From NCBI GenBank assembly GCA_016841825.1, contig JAENYK010000010.1, positions 1 to 64,000 on the forward strand: a stretch of 64,000 nucleotides of DNA, read 5' to 3'. Under the pieces are notes generated by a model. The model searched no databases. It was not told the origin of the DNA and worked only from the letters and a program-made list of their open reading frames with translations. Positions within the stretch are counted from its first letter, which is position 1. Each line of letters starts with the position of its first letter. Source of the DNA: Halothermothrix sp. (lineage in GTDB: Bacteria > Bacillota > Halanaerobiia > DY22613). The position numbers and the translations under genes are program-made. Shown here piece after piece: positions 18,312-27,524 of this stretch.

Positions 18312-19216
18312 CCCATCACCTCCCTGGACTTCAATAAAAACAATCCTTCTCGTAAGTTAAAATCTGGTATCACAATCTTTTCCCTAATATCTTTTAAAAG
18401 AGCCAGCACATCATTATATGCGGCCTCTCCTAAATTCGCCACATATCCAGAACCAATCCCCAAAAAGGCGGCCTGACCTCTCCGCAAACCAGAAACTTCA
18501 TGTTTGACAAACACTTCAGTCAAATCCCGTTCAGTTGAAAAAAATACCGGGCCAGCCATCGGAAAATGATTCTGAGTAACAAATCTCCATTCGTCCTGAC
18601 GATTTTGGATCTTATTTATTATCTCTTCCCGCTCACCATGGTTTAAATTAAACACCACTTCGACAATGATCCGTTTAAAATCTTGCGTCTCGTCATTAAA
18701 TAACTGTGAAGGTTCTATCCATCTGGTTATTAAGCCATCGGGCTCCATCACATAAACTTCCTGTATCAGATGATCTAACTCAGGATCTTTACATCGACCC
18801 ATCTTCACAACCCATCCCCCGATAGTCGTTGGAATACCCCACCAGTTCTCCAAACCAGTCAAACTATGAGCAATAGTATGTCGTAAAAGAGCAGTCATAG
18901 TTGCACCTGCTCCTGCATAAACTCTAGTACCCTTAATCTGAATATGATTTAACACATTAGCTAATTTAATAACCCAGCCATCATACCCTGCTGGATGAGA
19001 CAAAACCGATGTTCCATTGCCAATTACCTGATAAGGAATACATCTCTTTCCCACCCAGGTAATAGCAAGACGCAAATCTTCAATTCCCCTTGGAATAAGC
19101 AATACTTTAGCAGGTCCACCAATGCGAAAACCTGTGTGGAATTTTAAAAGTTCATTCTCACGAATCTCTCCCGTAAAATATGACTGTAATTCATCAAGGT
19201 TCACCACAGTGTTCAC
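18305..19216 (-). CDS. MurB-like protein, catalytic residues apparently missing
   Basis: Length (303 residues), position after murC and the FAD-binding fold match UDP-N-acetylenolpyruvoylglucosamine reductase: FHTGFRIGGPAKVLLIP, VIGNGTSVLSHPAGYDGWVI, VYAGAGATMTALLRHT, LTGLENWWGIPTTIGG. However, the usual GIPGTVGGAVxMNAGAYG is altered after GG (WVVKMGRCKDPE), the YRxS motif with the substrate Arg is not seen (FNDETQDFKRIIVEV), and the catalytic Ser of GSxFKNP is replaced (MAGPVFFSTERD). The start is GTG at 19214-19216 after GGAGGTAA. I infer a non-catalytic or altered MurB paralogue; a true murB should lie elsewhere. Confidence 0.75.
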   Translation of the reverse strand: MNTVVNLDELQSYFTGEIRENELLKFHTGFRIGGPAKVLLIPRGIEDLRLAITWVGKRCIPYQVIGNGTSVLSHPAGYDGWVIKLANVLNHIQIKGTRVYAGAGATMTALLRHTIAHSLTGLENWWGIPTTIGGWVVKMGRCKDPELDHLIQEVYVMEPDGLITRWIEPSQLFNDETQDFKRIIVEVVFNLNHGEREEIINKIQNRQDEWRFVTQNHFPMAGPVFFSTERDLTEVFVKHEVSGLRRGQAAFLGIGSGYVANLGEAAYNDVLALLKDIREKIVIPDFNLREGLFLLKSREVMGC

Positions 19217-19303
19217 GTAAAGATTACCTCCTTATTTTATTAGATTCAGAGGTTGAATCTTGCTGGGTTATTTTGTCCATGATTTATTGAAACATTATCT
19301 TTA

Positions 19304-20692
19304 TTAGTGAGGAATCTTTACCTCGGAACTGTTTAAAAGGTCAACCAGTTCTTCCCCAACCCGGTAAACATCTCCCGCTCCCATAGTAATAACCATATCA
19401 CCTGGGCGGACAATCTCTGAAAGATATTCTGCAATTCCATCCAATGTTGGAAAATACGCTACATGACGTCCTTCATATTTCTCCGTCAATAATGCCAGGT
19501 CTTTGCCATCTACTTCGGAAATAGGATTTTCACCTGCACTGTAAATACCTGTTAAGATAACTTCATCAGCATCAGAGAAGGATTTACTAAAATCATTTAA
19601 CAGATGCTGGGTTCGACTATACCGATGAGGTTGGAATACACAGATAACCCGTTCTTTTTTTCGTTGTAAAGCAGCTTTCAAAGTTGCCTTAATCTCAGTT
19701 GGATGGTGTCCATAGTCATCAATAACCAGAATACCACTAATATAACCTTTTTTTTCAAAGCGTCGCTGTACACCTTTAAATTGATTCAGATAAGAAGATG
19801 TCTGTTCAAAAGATAAACCTAAATAATAGCCAACACAAAGTGCGGCTGCACTATTATAAACATTATGCATTCCCGGAACTTCCAGAGTCATCTTTCCCTG
19901 ATATTCTCCTCTATAGTAGATATCCATCTCTGTATAATCTGATAACAATTTAGCATTTTCAATCCGCAATACCGCATCCTGAGAAGTTCCATATGTAATA
20001 AGATTTTCATCCTTCGAATTAACGATCGATCTAATTACCGAATCATCCCAGCAAACAATTTTAACTCCATCAACGGGCACTTTATTCATAAACTCTTTAA
20101 AGGTAGCCCTTAAGTTTTCTTCTGTTCCATAATACTCCATATGATCTGGTTCAATATTGGTAATGATCGAAACTTGCGGCTGGAAATACAAAAAAGAGCC
20201 GTCACTCTCATCAGCTTCGGTGATTAGATATTCACCTTGCCCCAGTTTGGCATTACCGCCAATATCATTCAACTCCCCGCCGATAAGAACGGTCGAATCT
20301 AAACCAGCTTTCTCCGAAATTAAAGAAATCATGGAAGTAGTAGTAGTTTTACCATGAGTTCCTGCAATAGCAATCCCTTTCTTATATTCCATAAGACGTG
20401 CAATCATCTGAGCACGTTTGACAATGGGTATTCCCAACTTTCTCGCTTCAACCAATTCCACATTATTTTGAGGAATGGCTGCGGTTATTACCACTTCATC
20501 TGGATGGTCAAGATTGGCAGCATTGTGGCCGATAAATATCTGGGCACCTTTCTTCTCCAACTCTTTGAGTAATTGGGAATCACGTAAATCGGACCCACTT
20601 ACCTCAAAACCTAGATCTAAATAAAGACTGGCAATCCCACTCATCGAAATACCACCAATACCGATAAAATGTATCTTTCCTCTAGACCCCAT
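19304..20692 (-). CDS. murC: UDP-N-acetylmuramate-L-alanine ligase MurC
   Basis: Adds L-Ala to UDP-MurNAc in the cytoplasm. N-terminal Rossmann motif IHFIGIGGISMSGIA, ATP loop AGTHGKTTTTSMIS, NIEPDHMEYYG and DDYGHHPTEI, RVICVFQPHRYSRT, MGAGDVYRVG are all present. I start at ATG 20690-20692 (MGSRGKIHF) because AAGGAG lies upstream. About 462 residues. The upstream space (20693-21053) should hold murG but contains only a relic. Confidence 0.97.
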   Translation of the reverse strand: MGSRGKIHFIGIGGISMSGIASLYLDLGFEVSGSDLRDSQLLKELEKKGAQIFIGHNAANLDHPDEVVITAAIPQNNVELVEARKLGIPIVKRAQMIARLMEYKKGIAIAGTHGKTTTTSMISLISEKAGLDSTVLIGGELNDIGGNAKLGQGEYLITEADESDGSFLYFQPQVSIITNIEPDHMEYYGTEENLRATFKEFMNKVPVDGVKIVCWDDSVIRSIVNSKDENLITYGTSQDAVLRIENAKLLSDYTEMDIYYRGEYQGKMTLEVPGMHNVYNSAAALCVGYYLGLSFEQTSSYLNQFKGVQRRFEKKGYISGILVIDDYGHHPTEIKATLKAALQRKKERVICVFQPHRYSRTQHLLNDFSKSFSDADEVILTGIYSAGENPISEVDGKDLALLTEKYEGRHVAYFPTLDGIAEYLSEIVRPGDMVITMGAGDVYRVGEELVDLLNSSEVKIPH

Positions 20693-20843
20693 TGACTTCA
20701 CTCCTTTATCTGTCATAACGCAGTACAAGGCTGGCATGGAAATGCTACATATCCCATCATATGCACTTTCCCGCTAAAGTGTGCAAACTTTCCAGCATGT
20801 CCATCCATTATCAAAAAAATAATGACCTATACAAAATAGTACA

Positions 20844-21037
20844 CTATTTATTTAATATCTCCCGTACAGCTTTTATTATACTTTTATCTGATAACCAGTT
20901 GGGAGAACAATATCTTTTGCCAATCCCGTTACAGTACCCAGGTATAAGGTATCTGCCGCCAGAAATTCCTTTTCAACCATTGGCAATCACCAAAGTTGAA
21001 TAGATATGTCTCCCGTTTCTGTTACGATAAGCCTCAT
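20844..21037 (-). pseudogene. murG: murG relic (truncated and frameshifted)
   Basis: After ftsW comes AGGAG and an ATG at 21035-21037 reading MRLIVTETG, which resembles the MurG start (MRxIITGGG). Shifting frame gives GRHIYSTLVIANG, which matches the MurG GGHIYPALAIAxG motif. Shifting back gives EKEFLAADTLYLGTVTGL and then AKDIVLPTGYQIK, matching the next MurG segment (LYVGTxxGLExxIVPxxGY). A last frame gives KAVREILNK and a stop near 20844, plausible as the MurG C-terminus. About 290 middle residues are gone. Position between ftsW and murC is exactly that of murG. An active murG must exist elsewhere. Confidence 0.85.
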
Positions 21038-21053
21038 CCAACTCTCCTGAACA

Positions 21054-22139
21054 TTATAGATCTTTTACATGACGTGAAATATTCAACAATATACCAACTG
21101 CTGCCAGCATAATACATAACGACGATCCACCATAACTAATAAACGGTAAAGTGATACCTGTAACAGGCATCGAACCAGTAACCACAGCTATATTTACCCC
21201 TGCCTGCAGGACGATCATACAGGTCAAACCAACCGCCAGGATAGAACCATATATGTCGTCACACTTTAAAGCTATCTGAAAGCCTCGCCAGGCCAGAGCA
21301 AAAAAGAGCAGTAATACAAAAGCAGTTCCTAAAAGACCTAATTCTTCACCAATAACCGCATAAATAAAATCAGTGTTAGGTTCTGGCAGATAATAAAATT
21401 TCTGATGACTCTGCCCCAATCCTACTCCAAATATTCCACCCGAACCCAGAGCTAGTAGTGATTGAATGATATGATAGCCACTATCTAAAGGGTCTGCCCA
21501 GGGATCTAGAAAAGACAAAATTCTCTCTTTTCGATATGCATATTCGGGTGAAAAGATAAAAACCAATACGGCAGGAATAGATAAGACAACCAGACCAGAA
21601 AGAGTAATTATCGGGACACCAACTGAAAAAAACATCATAAAAACTGTTCCACCCATAGTCACAGCAGTTCCCAGGTCTTCAATTAAGACTAACAGACAGA
21701 CAACACCCGTAATAATCAAAGGCGGAATCAGAGCCCAAAGACTTTTTCTCAGCTTTTCTGCCCGAAGTGCCAAATAATGTGCCATAAAAAGTACCAATGC
21801 AAATTTCGCTATTTCAGAAGGCTGTACCCTGAAACCACCGAACTCTAACCAACGTTTTGAACCCTTTATTGGATCAGCAATAAACAAAACAATTAACAAA
21901 GCTACTACTGAACCAATTAAAAGCCAGCCCGACATTCGACGATAATTGTGATAATCAAAGTTAGTAAAGAATATCATGCCACCAAGTCCGATCACAGACC
22001 AAATTAACTGTCGAATCAAAATATTAAATCCCGCATTCAAAGCACTAGCACTATAAATCATTACAAAACCAATACCCATAAGAATAATGACAATTACAAA
22101 GACCAGGATATCAGGTGAAGACCGCTCAGTTGGTTTCAT
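21054..22139 (-). CDS. ftsW: Lipid II-polymerising glycosyltransferase FtsW (SEDS family)
   Basis: A ten-helix SEDS glycosyltransferase that polymerises lipid II with its partner PBP. Motifs: MGIGFVMIYSASA near the start, KGSKRWLEFGGFRVQPSEIAK, DLGTAVTM, GVGLGQSHQKFYYLPEPNTDFIYAVIGEELG and the C-terminal PFISYGGSS. I choose the ATG at 22137-22139 (MKPTERSSPD) with AAAGGAGGA upstream rather than an earlier in-frame ATG inside murD. About 361 residues; it could equally be called SpoVE. Confidence 0.95.
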   Translation of the reverse strand: MKPTERSSPDILVFVIVIILMGIGFVMIYSASALNAGFNILIRQLIWSVIGLGGMIFFTNFDYHNYRRMSGWLLIGSVVALLIVLFIADPIKGSKRWLEFGGFRVQPSEIAKFALVLFMAHYLALRAEKLRKSLWALIPPLIITGVVCLLVLIEDLGTAVTMGGTVFMMFFSVGVPIITLSGLVVLSIPAVLVFIFSPEYAYRKERILSFLDPWADPLDSGYHIIQSLLALGSGGIFGVGLGQSHQKFYYLPEPNTDFIYAVIGEELGLLGTAFVLLLFFALAWRGFQIALKCDDIYGSILAVGLTCMIVLQAGVNIAVVTGSMPVTGITLPFISYGGSSLCIMLAAVGILLNISRHVKDL

Positions 22140-22158
22140 CCCCTTATCTCCTCCTTTA

Positions 22159-23520
22159 TTATTTAACCAATTTCCGCACATATTCTTTAAATAAGTGCCC
22201 TCTTTGTGCATAACTGTCAAACATATCCCAACTGGCACAGGCGGGAGATAACAGGACAACATCCCCCAGTTCACTAAATTCATAGGCTATTTTAACCGCT
22301 TTTCTGAGGTTATGAGTCAAAATAATCTTTCCGACAAAACCGCATTCCAGGGCTTTATCTCGTAACACTTCTTTAGTGGCACCAATCAAAATTAACACTT
22401 TAACTTTGTTTACTACTAATTGAATAAAATCAGCAAAATCAAGATTACGATTCAATCCCCCCGCAATCAAAATTAACGGCTCATGAAAGGCTTCCAACGC
22501 TTTTATAGCTGCATCAGGGTTAGTCCCTTTAGAATCGTTATAATACTTAACGCCTTTATAAGTTAAGACATATTCTAAAGTATGTTCTTGACCTTTAAAA
22601 CTCCGTAAACCGGATCGAATCTCTTCAGGCTTAATTCCCAACAAAAATGCAACAGCTGATGCTGCCAATGCATTTTCAATATTATGTTGACCACGAATTT
22701 TTAACTCATTAATAGCACCAAACTCTATTGGCCCATCTCCCAGATCACAGACTAACATCTCTCCATCGAGATAACATCCCGGAATCACCCGCTTTCGCCG
22801 ACTGAACCAGATTACCCGAGATGGTGCGTCAGAAGCCAATTGACTGACTATCTTATCATCAGCATTTAAGACAATATAATCTTGAACAGTCTGATTTTTA
22901 AATATATTCTTTTTGGCTTCCAGATATGCTTCCATAGTCTTATGTCGATCCAGGTGGTCGGGAGTAAGATTCAAAAAAAGAGCAATCCTGGGGTGAAATT
23001 CCTCAACTTTTTCCAATTGAAAGGAACTAACCTCGGCAACTACCAAATCTTCAGTTGTAAGCTTTAGAACTTCTCCAATAAGTGGACGCCCAATATTACC
23101 ACCCACAAATACTCTATGGGAATAAGCTTCCAACAATTTGCCAATCAGCAAAGTGGTAGTTGTCTTACCATTAGTTCCCGTAATCGCCACAAAAGGAGCT
23201 TGAGACAGACGATAAGAGAGTTCCACTTCAGCGATCATCGGAATCCCCTGTTCCTGAGCTTTACACAGAATGGGAATGTCTGTAGGAACACCGGGGCTCA
23301 AAACCAGAAAATCCACATTCAGAACCGTGTCGGAATGTCCTCCCAGATCAAAAACTACTCCGGTAAGGCCCGCTAACTGAGCCACTTCAGCACGCAATTT
23401 GTCAGCATTCTTTGCATCACTTACAACCACTGTAGCACCAAGTTTTGTTAAAATCTGTGTACAGGCAATGCCGGTTCTACTCAAACCGATTATTCCAATA
23501 CGTTTCCCCTTCAGTTCCAT
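22159..23520 (-). CDS. murD: UDP-N-acetylmuramoylalanine-D-glutamate ligase MurD
   Basis: Adds D-Glu to UDP-MurNAc-L-Ala. N-terminal RIGIIGLSRTGIA, ATP loop VAITGTNGKTTTTLLIG, GGNIGRPL, NLTPDHLDRHKTME and the C-terminal KGTNPDAAIKAL and LLSPACASWDMFDSYAQRGH motifs are intact. 453 residues. The ATG at 23518-23520 follows GGAGGAAAGG. A 123-bp gap separates it from mraY. Confidence 0.98.
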   Translation of the reverse strand: MELKGKRIGIIGLSRTGIACTQILTKLGATVVVSDAKNADKLRAEVAQLAGLTGVVFDLGGHSDTVLNVDFLVLSPGVPTDIPILCKAQEQGIPMIAEVELSYRLSQAPFVAITGTNGKTTTTLLIGKLLEAYSHRVFVGGNIGRPLIGEVLKLTTEDLVVAEVSSFQLEKVEEFHPRIALFLNLTPDHLDRHKTMEAYLEAKKNIFKNQTVQDYIVLNADDKIVSQLASDAPSRVIWFSRRKRVIPGCYLDGEMLVCDLGDGPIEFGAINELKIRGQHNIENALAASAVAFLLGIKPEEIRSGLRSFKGQEHTLEYVLTYKGVKYYNDSKGTNPDAAIKALEAFHEPLILIAGGLNRNLDFADFIQLVVNKVKVLILIGATKEVLRDKALECGFVGKIILTHNLRKAVKIAYEFSELGDVVLLSPACASWDMFDSYAQRGHLFKEYVRKLVK

Positions 23521-23643
23521 CGATAATCGCCAGTCCTTTCCTCCACAGAGTTCATAGTCAAAGTTAACCCTTTCACTATGTTCAATATAGTAGCCTATTC
23601 AACTATACTGAAAAACTAAAATTGTACCAAAAATTTAGTCATT

Positions 23644-24612
23644 TTACATAAACCCGATATATCCAATCAACCCGACGACAACAAATACAAATGAAAGAAT
23701 CATAAATCTTGCTACAATTTTGGGTTCATCCCACCCACTTAATTCAAAATGATGGTGAATCGGAGCCATCTTAAAGAGCCGTTTACCGTTGGTTATCTTA
23801 AAATAAGCAACCTGCAGCATAACAGCAACAGTTTCAATTACATAAATACCACCGATGATGACCAGAAAAAATTCACTTTTTGCAAAGATCGCCATCCCGG
23901 CAATGGCTCCACCTAAAGCAAATGATCCAGTATCTCCCATAAAGACCTGAGCAGGATGAGAGTTAAACCACGTAAAACCAGCGCAAGCTCCAGTCACAAT
24001 CAAGGCAAAAACCGCCATCTCAACATTACCCTGTAAGATTAAGATTACAGCAAAACCTAATGACACAACCAGAGTCACACCGGCCGCCAGGCCATCAAGT
24101 CCGTCTGTTAAGTTTACTCCATTCACTACACCCAAAATTACCACAAATAAAAAAGGAATCATTAATATTCCCAGATCAATCGTCCTGGCAGTGAAAGGAA
24201 TCAAAACTTTCATCAATTCAGGATCACCAAAAATATATAAGGCCACCAATCCACTGAGAATTAACTGTCCAACAATCTTCTGCCATGCCCTGAGCCCCAA
24301 AGACCGCGATGCAACTATCTTAATCAGATCATCTAAAAGCCCAATTAACCCAAAACCTAAAGTAAGAAAAAGAGACCAGAGTACCTGATCATTACCTTTA
24401 ACCGGAAGAATTATTAAAGATGTAACCAGAATTGCGGTAATTATCATTACCCCTCCCATAGTCGGTGTTCCCTTTTTCGCTAAATGACTCTGTGGACCAA
24501 CCTCGCGAATCTGTTGACCAAATTTCAATCTATATAGTATCTTGATTAAACCCGGACCAATAATTATAGATATTAAAAATGCCAAACCCAGTCCGTATAA
24601 ATATTTTACCAT
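23644..24612 (-). CDS. mraY: Phospho-MurNAc-pentapeptide transferase MraY
   Basis: The integral membrane enzyme that makes lipid I on undecaprenyl phosphate. About ten transmembrane helices; motifs KKGTPTMGG, the aspartate-rich LLDDLIK, NGVNLTDGLDGLA, VFMGDTGSFALGG and MAPIHHHFELSGW (the HHH loop). 322 residues. The GAGGAGG ribosome-binding site is inside the end of murF, seven bases separating the two genes. Confidence 0.98.
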   Translation of the reverse strand: MVKYLYGLGLAFLISIIIGPGLIKILYRLKFGQQIREVGPQSHLAKKGTPTMGGVMIITAILVTSLIILPVKGNDQVLWSLFLTLGFGLIGLLDDLIKIVASRSLGLRAWQKIVGQLILSGLVALYIFGDPELMKVLIPFTARTIDLGILMIPFLFVVILGVVNGVNLTDGLDGLAAGVTLVVSLGFAVILILQGNVEMAVFALIVTGACAGFTWFNSHPAQVFMGDTGSFALGGAIAGMAIFAKSEFFLVIIGGIYVIETVAVMLQVAYFKITNGKRLFKMAPIHHHFELSGWDEPKIVARFMILSFVFVVVGLIGYIGFM

Positions 24613-24618
24613 CTTAAA

Positions 24619-25995
24619 CTACACCTCCTCTAGCAGGTCATTTACAATCTCTTCCATAGCCATTCCCCTGGAACCTTTAACCAAAACAATATCGCCAGGT
24701 TGAGCTATAGTAATTAAGTGTTCACTAATCTCCCGGTTTGTAGAATAAGTAAATATATTCTCAACTTTAAATCCCGAATCCTTTGCACCTCTAGCAACAA
24801 CTTCACGATAGTCACCTTTGATCAGCAAAAGATCAATTCGATTCTGAGCTACCAGGCTACCTAGCTCATAATGAGCTGATCCTGCAAATTCACCCAATTC
24901 TAACATATCTCCCAGGATAGCAATCTTTCTGTCTGTGTATTTAGCTAATACCTGTAAAGCAGCTTTCATCGATGTAGGATTAGCATTATAAGCATCGTTC
25001 AATACAGTAATACCCCGGGATGTCTTAAGAATATTCATCCTCATCTTTGAAGGTGTAAAAGTATCTAAACCTAGCTGAATCTCCCGGTCATCCAATCCCA
25101 GAATTCGTCCAATAGCAATAGCTGCCAGAGCGTTTAAGGCATTATGTTCTCCCGAAATCGGAATGTGGAAGGCTCTCTTTTGACCTTTGATGTCGACAAC
25201 CAGATGTAAACCGACTAAATCAGTATCTTCCTGAATCCTTATCAGACGATAATCTCCAGCGGTTAAACCAAAAAAGACAACATGTTCAACCAATGCAGCC
25301 ATCTCTTTCACCCGTTGATCATCAACATTCAGAACGGCAATCCTCTCTCCAACTAGATTTTCAATTAATTCCTGTTTAGCTTTAGCAACATTCTCAAGAG
25401 TTTTCAAATACTCCATGTGGCTATAACTGACATTGGTAACAACACCGTATTGAGGTTCAGCCAGTTTAGCCAGCAGTTCAATCTCCTTTAAAGCGCTCAT
25501 CCCCATCTCTACAACCAAAACCTGGTGTTGAGGTGTAATCCTGAAAAGGGTTAGGGGAAGTCCGTAATAATTATTTAAGTTTCCTTCTGTCTTTAAAACA
25601 CTATATTTGGAACTCAGAACAGCAGCAATCATATCTTTAGTGGTCGTCTTACCCACACTACCAGTAACTCCCACTACCTTTAAGTCAAATTTTCTCCGAT
25701 AATAATGAGCCAGATTCTGCAAAGCCTGAGTAGTATTCGCCACTTTTATCAGAAACTGACCAGTCTGTAATGAGATATCCTGTTCCCGCTCAACAATCGC
25801 TCCTACTCCTCCATTAGCCAGTGCTCTCTCGACGAAGGTATGACCATCCATCTGTTCACCAATAATCGCAAAGAAGAGTTGACCAGATTCAATTGTCCGA
25901 CTATCAATACTTACACCAATAAATTCTCCGTCTAAACCCGCAACCAATTCTCCATCAACTGCTTTACACAGTTCCTGTGTACTCATCTGAATCAT
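24619..25995 (-). CDS. murF: UDP-MurNAc-tripeptide-D-Ala-D-Ala ligase MurF
   Basis: Adds the D-Ala-D-Ala made by Ddl (58722-59810) to the nucleotide tripeptide. Motifs: SIDSRTIESGQLFFAI, VTGSVGKTTTKDMIA, EMGMSALKEIELLA, NDAYNANPTSMKAAL and LGDMLELGEFA. I prefer the ATG at 25993-25995 because AGGAGGA sits immediately before the ATG at 26001, too close to serve it. About 458 residues. Confidence 0.97.
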   Translation of the reverse strand: MIQMSTQELCKAVDGELVAGLDGEFIGVSIDSRTIESGQLFFAIIGEQMDGHTFVERALANGGVGAIVEREQDISLQTGQFLIKVANTTQALQNLAHYYRRKFDLKVVGVTGSVGKTTTKDMIAAVLSSKYSVLKTEGNLNNYYGLPLTLFRITPQHQVLVVEMGMSALKEIELLAKLAEPQYGVVTNVSYSHMEYLKTLENVAKAKQELIENLVGERIAVLNVDDQRVKEMAALVEHVVFFGLTAGDYRLIRIQEDTDLVGLHLVVDIKGQKRAFHIPISGEHNALNALAAIAIGRILGLDDREIQLGLDTFTPSKMRMNILKTSRGITVLNDAYNANPTSMKAALQVLAKYTDRKIAILGDMLELGEFAGSAHYELGSLVAQNRIDLLLIKGDYREVVARGAKDSGFKVENIFTYSTNREISEHLITIAQPGDIVLVKGSRGMAMEEIVNDLLEEV

Positions 25996-26006
25996 GGACA
26001 TTCCTC

Positions 26007-27473
26007 CTATAAACTCTTAATAGCTTCTCTGGCTACTTCCCGATCATCAAAATCAATCACTTTATCTTTGAATATCTGATATGTCTCATGTCCTTTGCCC
26101 ATAATTAATACCAGATCACCAGATTTAGCTTCCTGAATGGCTTTAAAGATAGCTTCCCTTCGATCAGGAATAATTAAATATTTTTGCAAATTTTTTGATC
26201 CTAAAACTCCTTTTTCCACATCCTCCAATATTTGCACTGGATCTTCGGTTCGAGGATTGTCAGATGTAATAATACACAGATCGGAATATTCTGCACCAAT
26301 CTTCCCCATTATCGGACGTTTGGTCCGATCACGATCGCCCCCGCATCCAAAAACAGCGATTAAACGTCCATGAACAATCTCTTTTGCTGTTCGCAAAACA
26401 TTCTCCATCCCATCGGGAGAATGGGCATAATCGACAATCACACCAAATTCCTGCCCACATTTAACCTGCTCAAATCTCCCGGTAACTCCAGGTAATTTCT
26501 GCAAAGCTGTTTTAATTACCTCCAATGGAATGTCAAAAGCCAAACCTGTACCCATTGCTGCCAGAGAATTATAGATATTGAAATAACCTGTAAAGTTCAG
26601 TTTAATCTCAGTCTCACCAACTGGAGTTGTAACATGATAAGACACTCCATCTATGGCCACTTCAATCTCACTAGCTCTAAGATCTGCATCTTTTTGAATT
26701 CCGTAAGTGATAACCCGACCATTACATTGACTAACCATATACTCACTCGCCGGGTCATCGAGATTAATTATCCCCACTCCATCAGGAGTTAGTTTTTTAA
26801 ACAGCTTTCCTTTAGCAATCTTATAATTTTCAAGAGAATCATGAAAATCCAGATGATCCTGAGTAATGTTAGTGAAAATACCAACTTTATACTGAAAATC
26901 CTCTACTCGTTTTAATTCCAGAGCATGGGAGCTTACCTCCATAACAGTATGAGTAACTCCGATTTCTAACATTTGATGAAAGAGTTCATGAAGATCTGAA
27001 GATTCAGGTGTAGTTCTTTCTGTCGGCAAAAAGTGATCGCCTATCTTATTACGAATCGTACCTACTAAACCAGTAGTAAAGTTCGCCTGTCGTAAAATAG
27101 ATTCTATCATATAAGCTGTGGTAGTCTTACCATTGGTACCGGTTACTCCGATTAAATTCAACCTCTTTTGAGAAAAGCCATAATAAGCTTCGCTCAATTT
27201 CGCCAGAGCCTCTCGACTGTCCTGCACTTTGATATAAACTACCCCTGGTTTCAACTGACAATCTTCCTGAACAATTATCACTGAGGCACCATTTTCTAAG
27301 GCATCATCAATATAATCGTGGCCATTTAACCTAAAACCATGGATACAAACAAAGATATTTCCAGGTTTGATCTGGCGAGAATCATAGGTAATACCTGTCA
27401 CCTTTAGTTCATGTGTGTCTCCCAGGAACTCATAATCAGGCAAATTTTTTAAAAGATTTGTTAATATCTCCAT
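26007..27473 (-). CDS. murE: UDP-MurNAc-tripeptide synthetase MurE (meso-DAP type)
   Basis: Adds the third stem-peptide residue. TYDSRQIKPGNIFVCI, the ATP loop VTGTNGKTTTAYMIE and TNITQDHLDFHDSLE are typical. The C-terminal specificity motif is SDNPRTEDP; DNPR selects meso-diaminopimelate rather than lysine, so the peptidoglycan is probably of DAP type. 488 residues, with GGGAG upstream of the ATG at 27473. Confidence 0.97.
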   Translation of the reverse strand: MEILTNLLKNLPDYEFLGDTHELKVTGITYDSRQIKPGNIFVCIHGFRLNGHDYIDDALENGASVIIVQEDCQLKPGVVYIKVQDSREALAKLSEAYYGFSQKRLNLIGVTGTNGKTTTAYMIESILRQANFTTGLVGTIRNKIGDHFLPTERTTPESSDLHELFHQMLEIGVTHTVMEVSSHALELKRVEDFQYKVGIFTNITQDHLDFHDSLENYKIAKGKLFKKLTPDGVGIINLDDPASEYMVSQCNGRVITYGIQKDADLRASEIEVAIDGVSYHVTTPVGETEIKLNFTGYFNIYNSLAAMGTGLAFDIPLEVIKTALQKLPGVTGRFEQVKCGQEFGVIVDYAHSPDGMENVLRTAKEIVHGRLIAVFGCGGDRDRTKRPIMGKIGAEYSDLCIITSDNPRTEDPVQILEDVEKGVLGSKNLQKYLIIPDRREAIFKAIQEAKSGDLVLIMGKGHETYQIFKDKVIDFDDREVAREAIKSL

Positions 27474-27524
27474 ATTTTTCAGCTCCCAATAACAAATATT
27501 ATACTACCAGCAGGTTATTATTGA

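Noticed and set aside
18305-19216. Reading the murB-like gene as a frameshifted pseudogene
   Set aside because: The frame is intact over the full family length, and start and overlap with murA are well formed; altered residues rather than decay fit better.
20761-21003. Plus-strand ORF opposite the ftsW-murC gap
   Set aside because: No ribosome-binding site, and the minus strand there carries recognisable murG motifs, which explains the sequence better.
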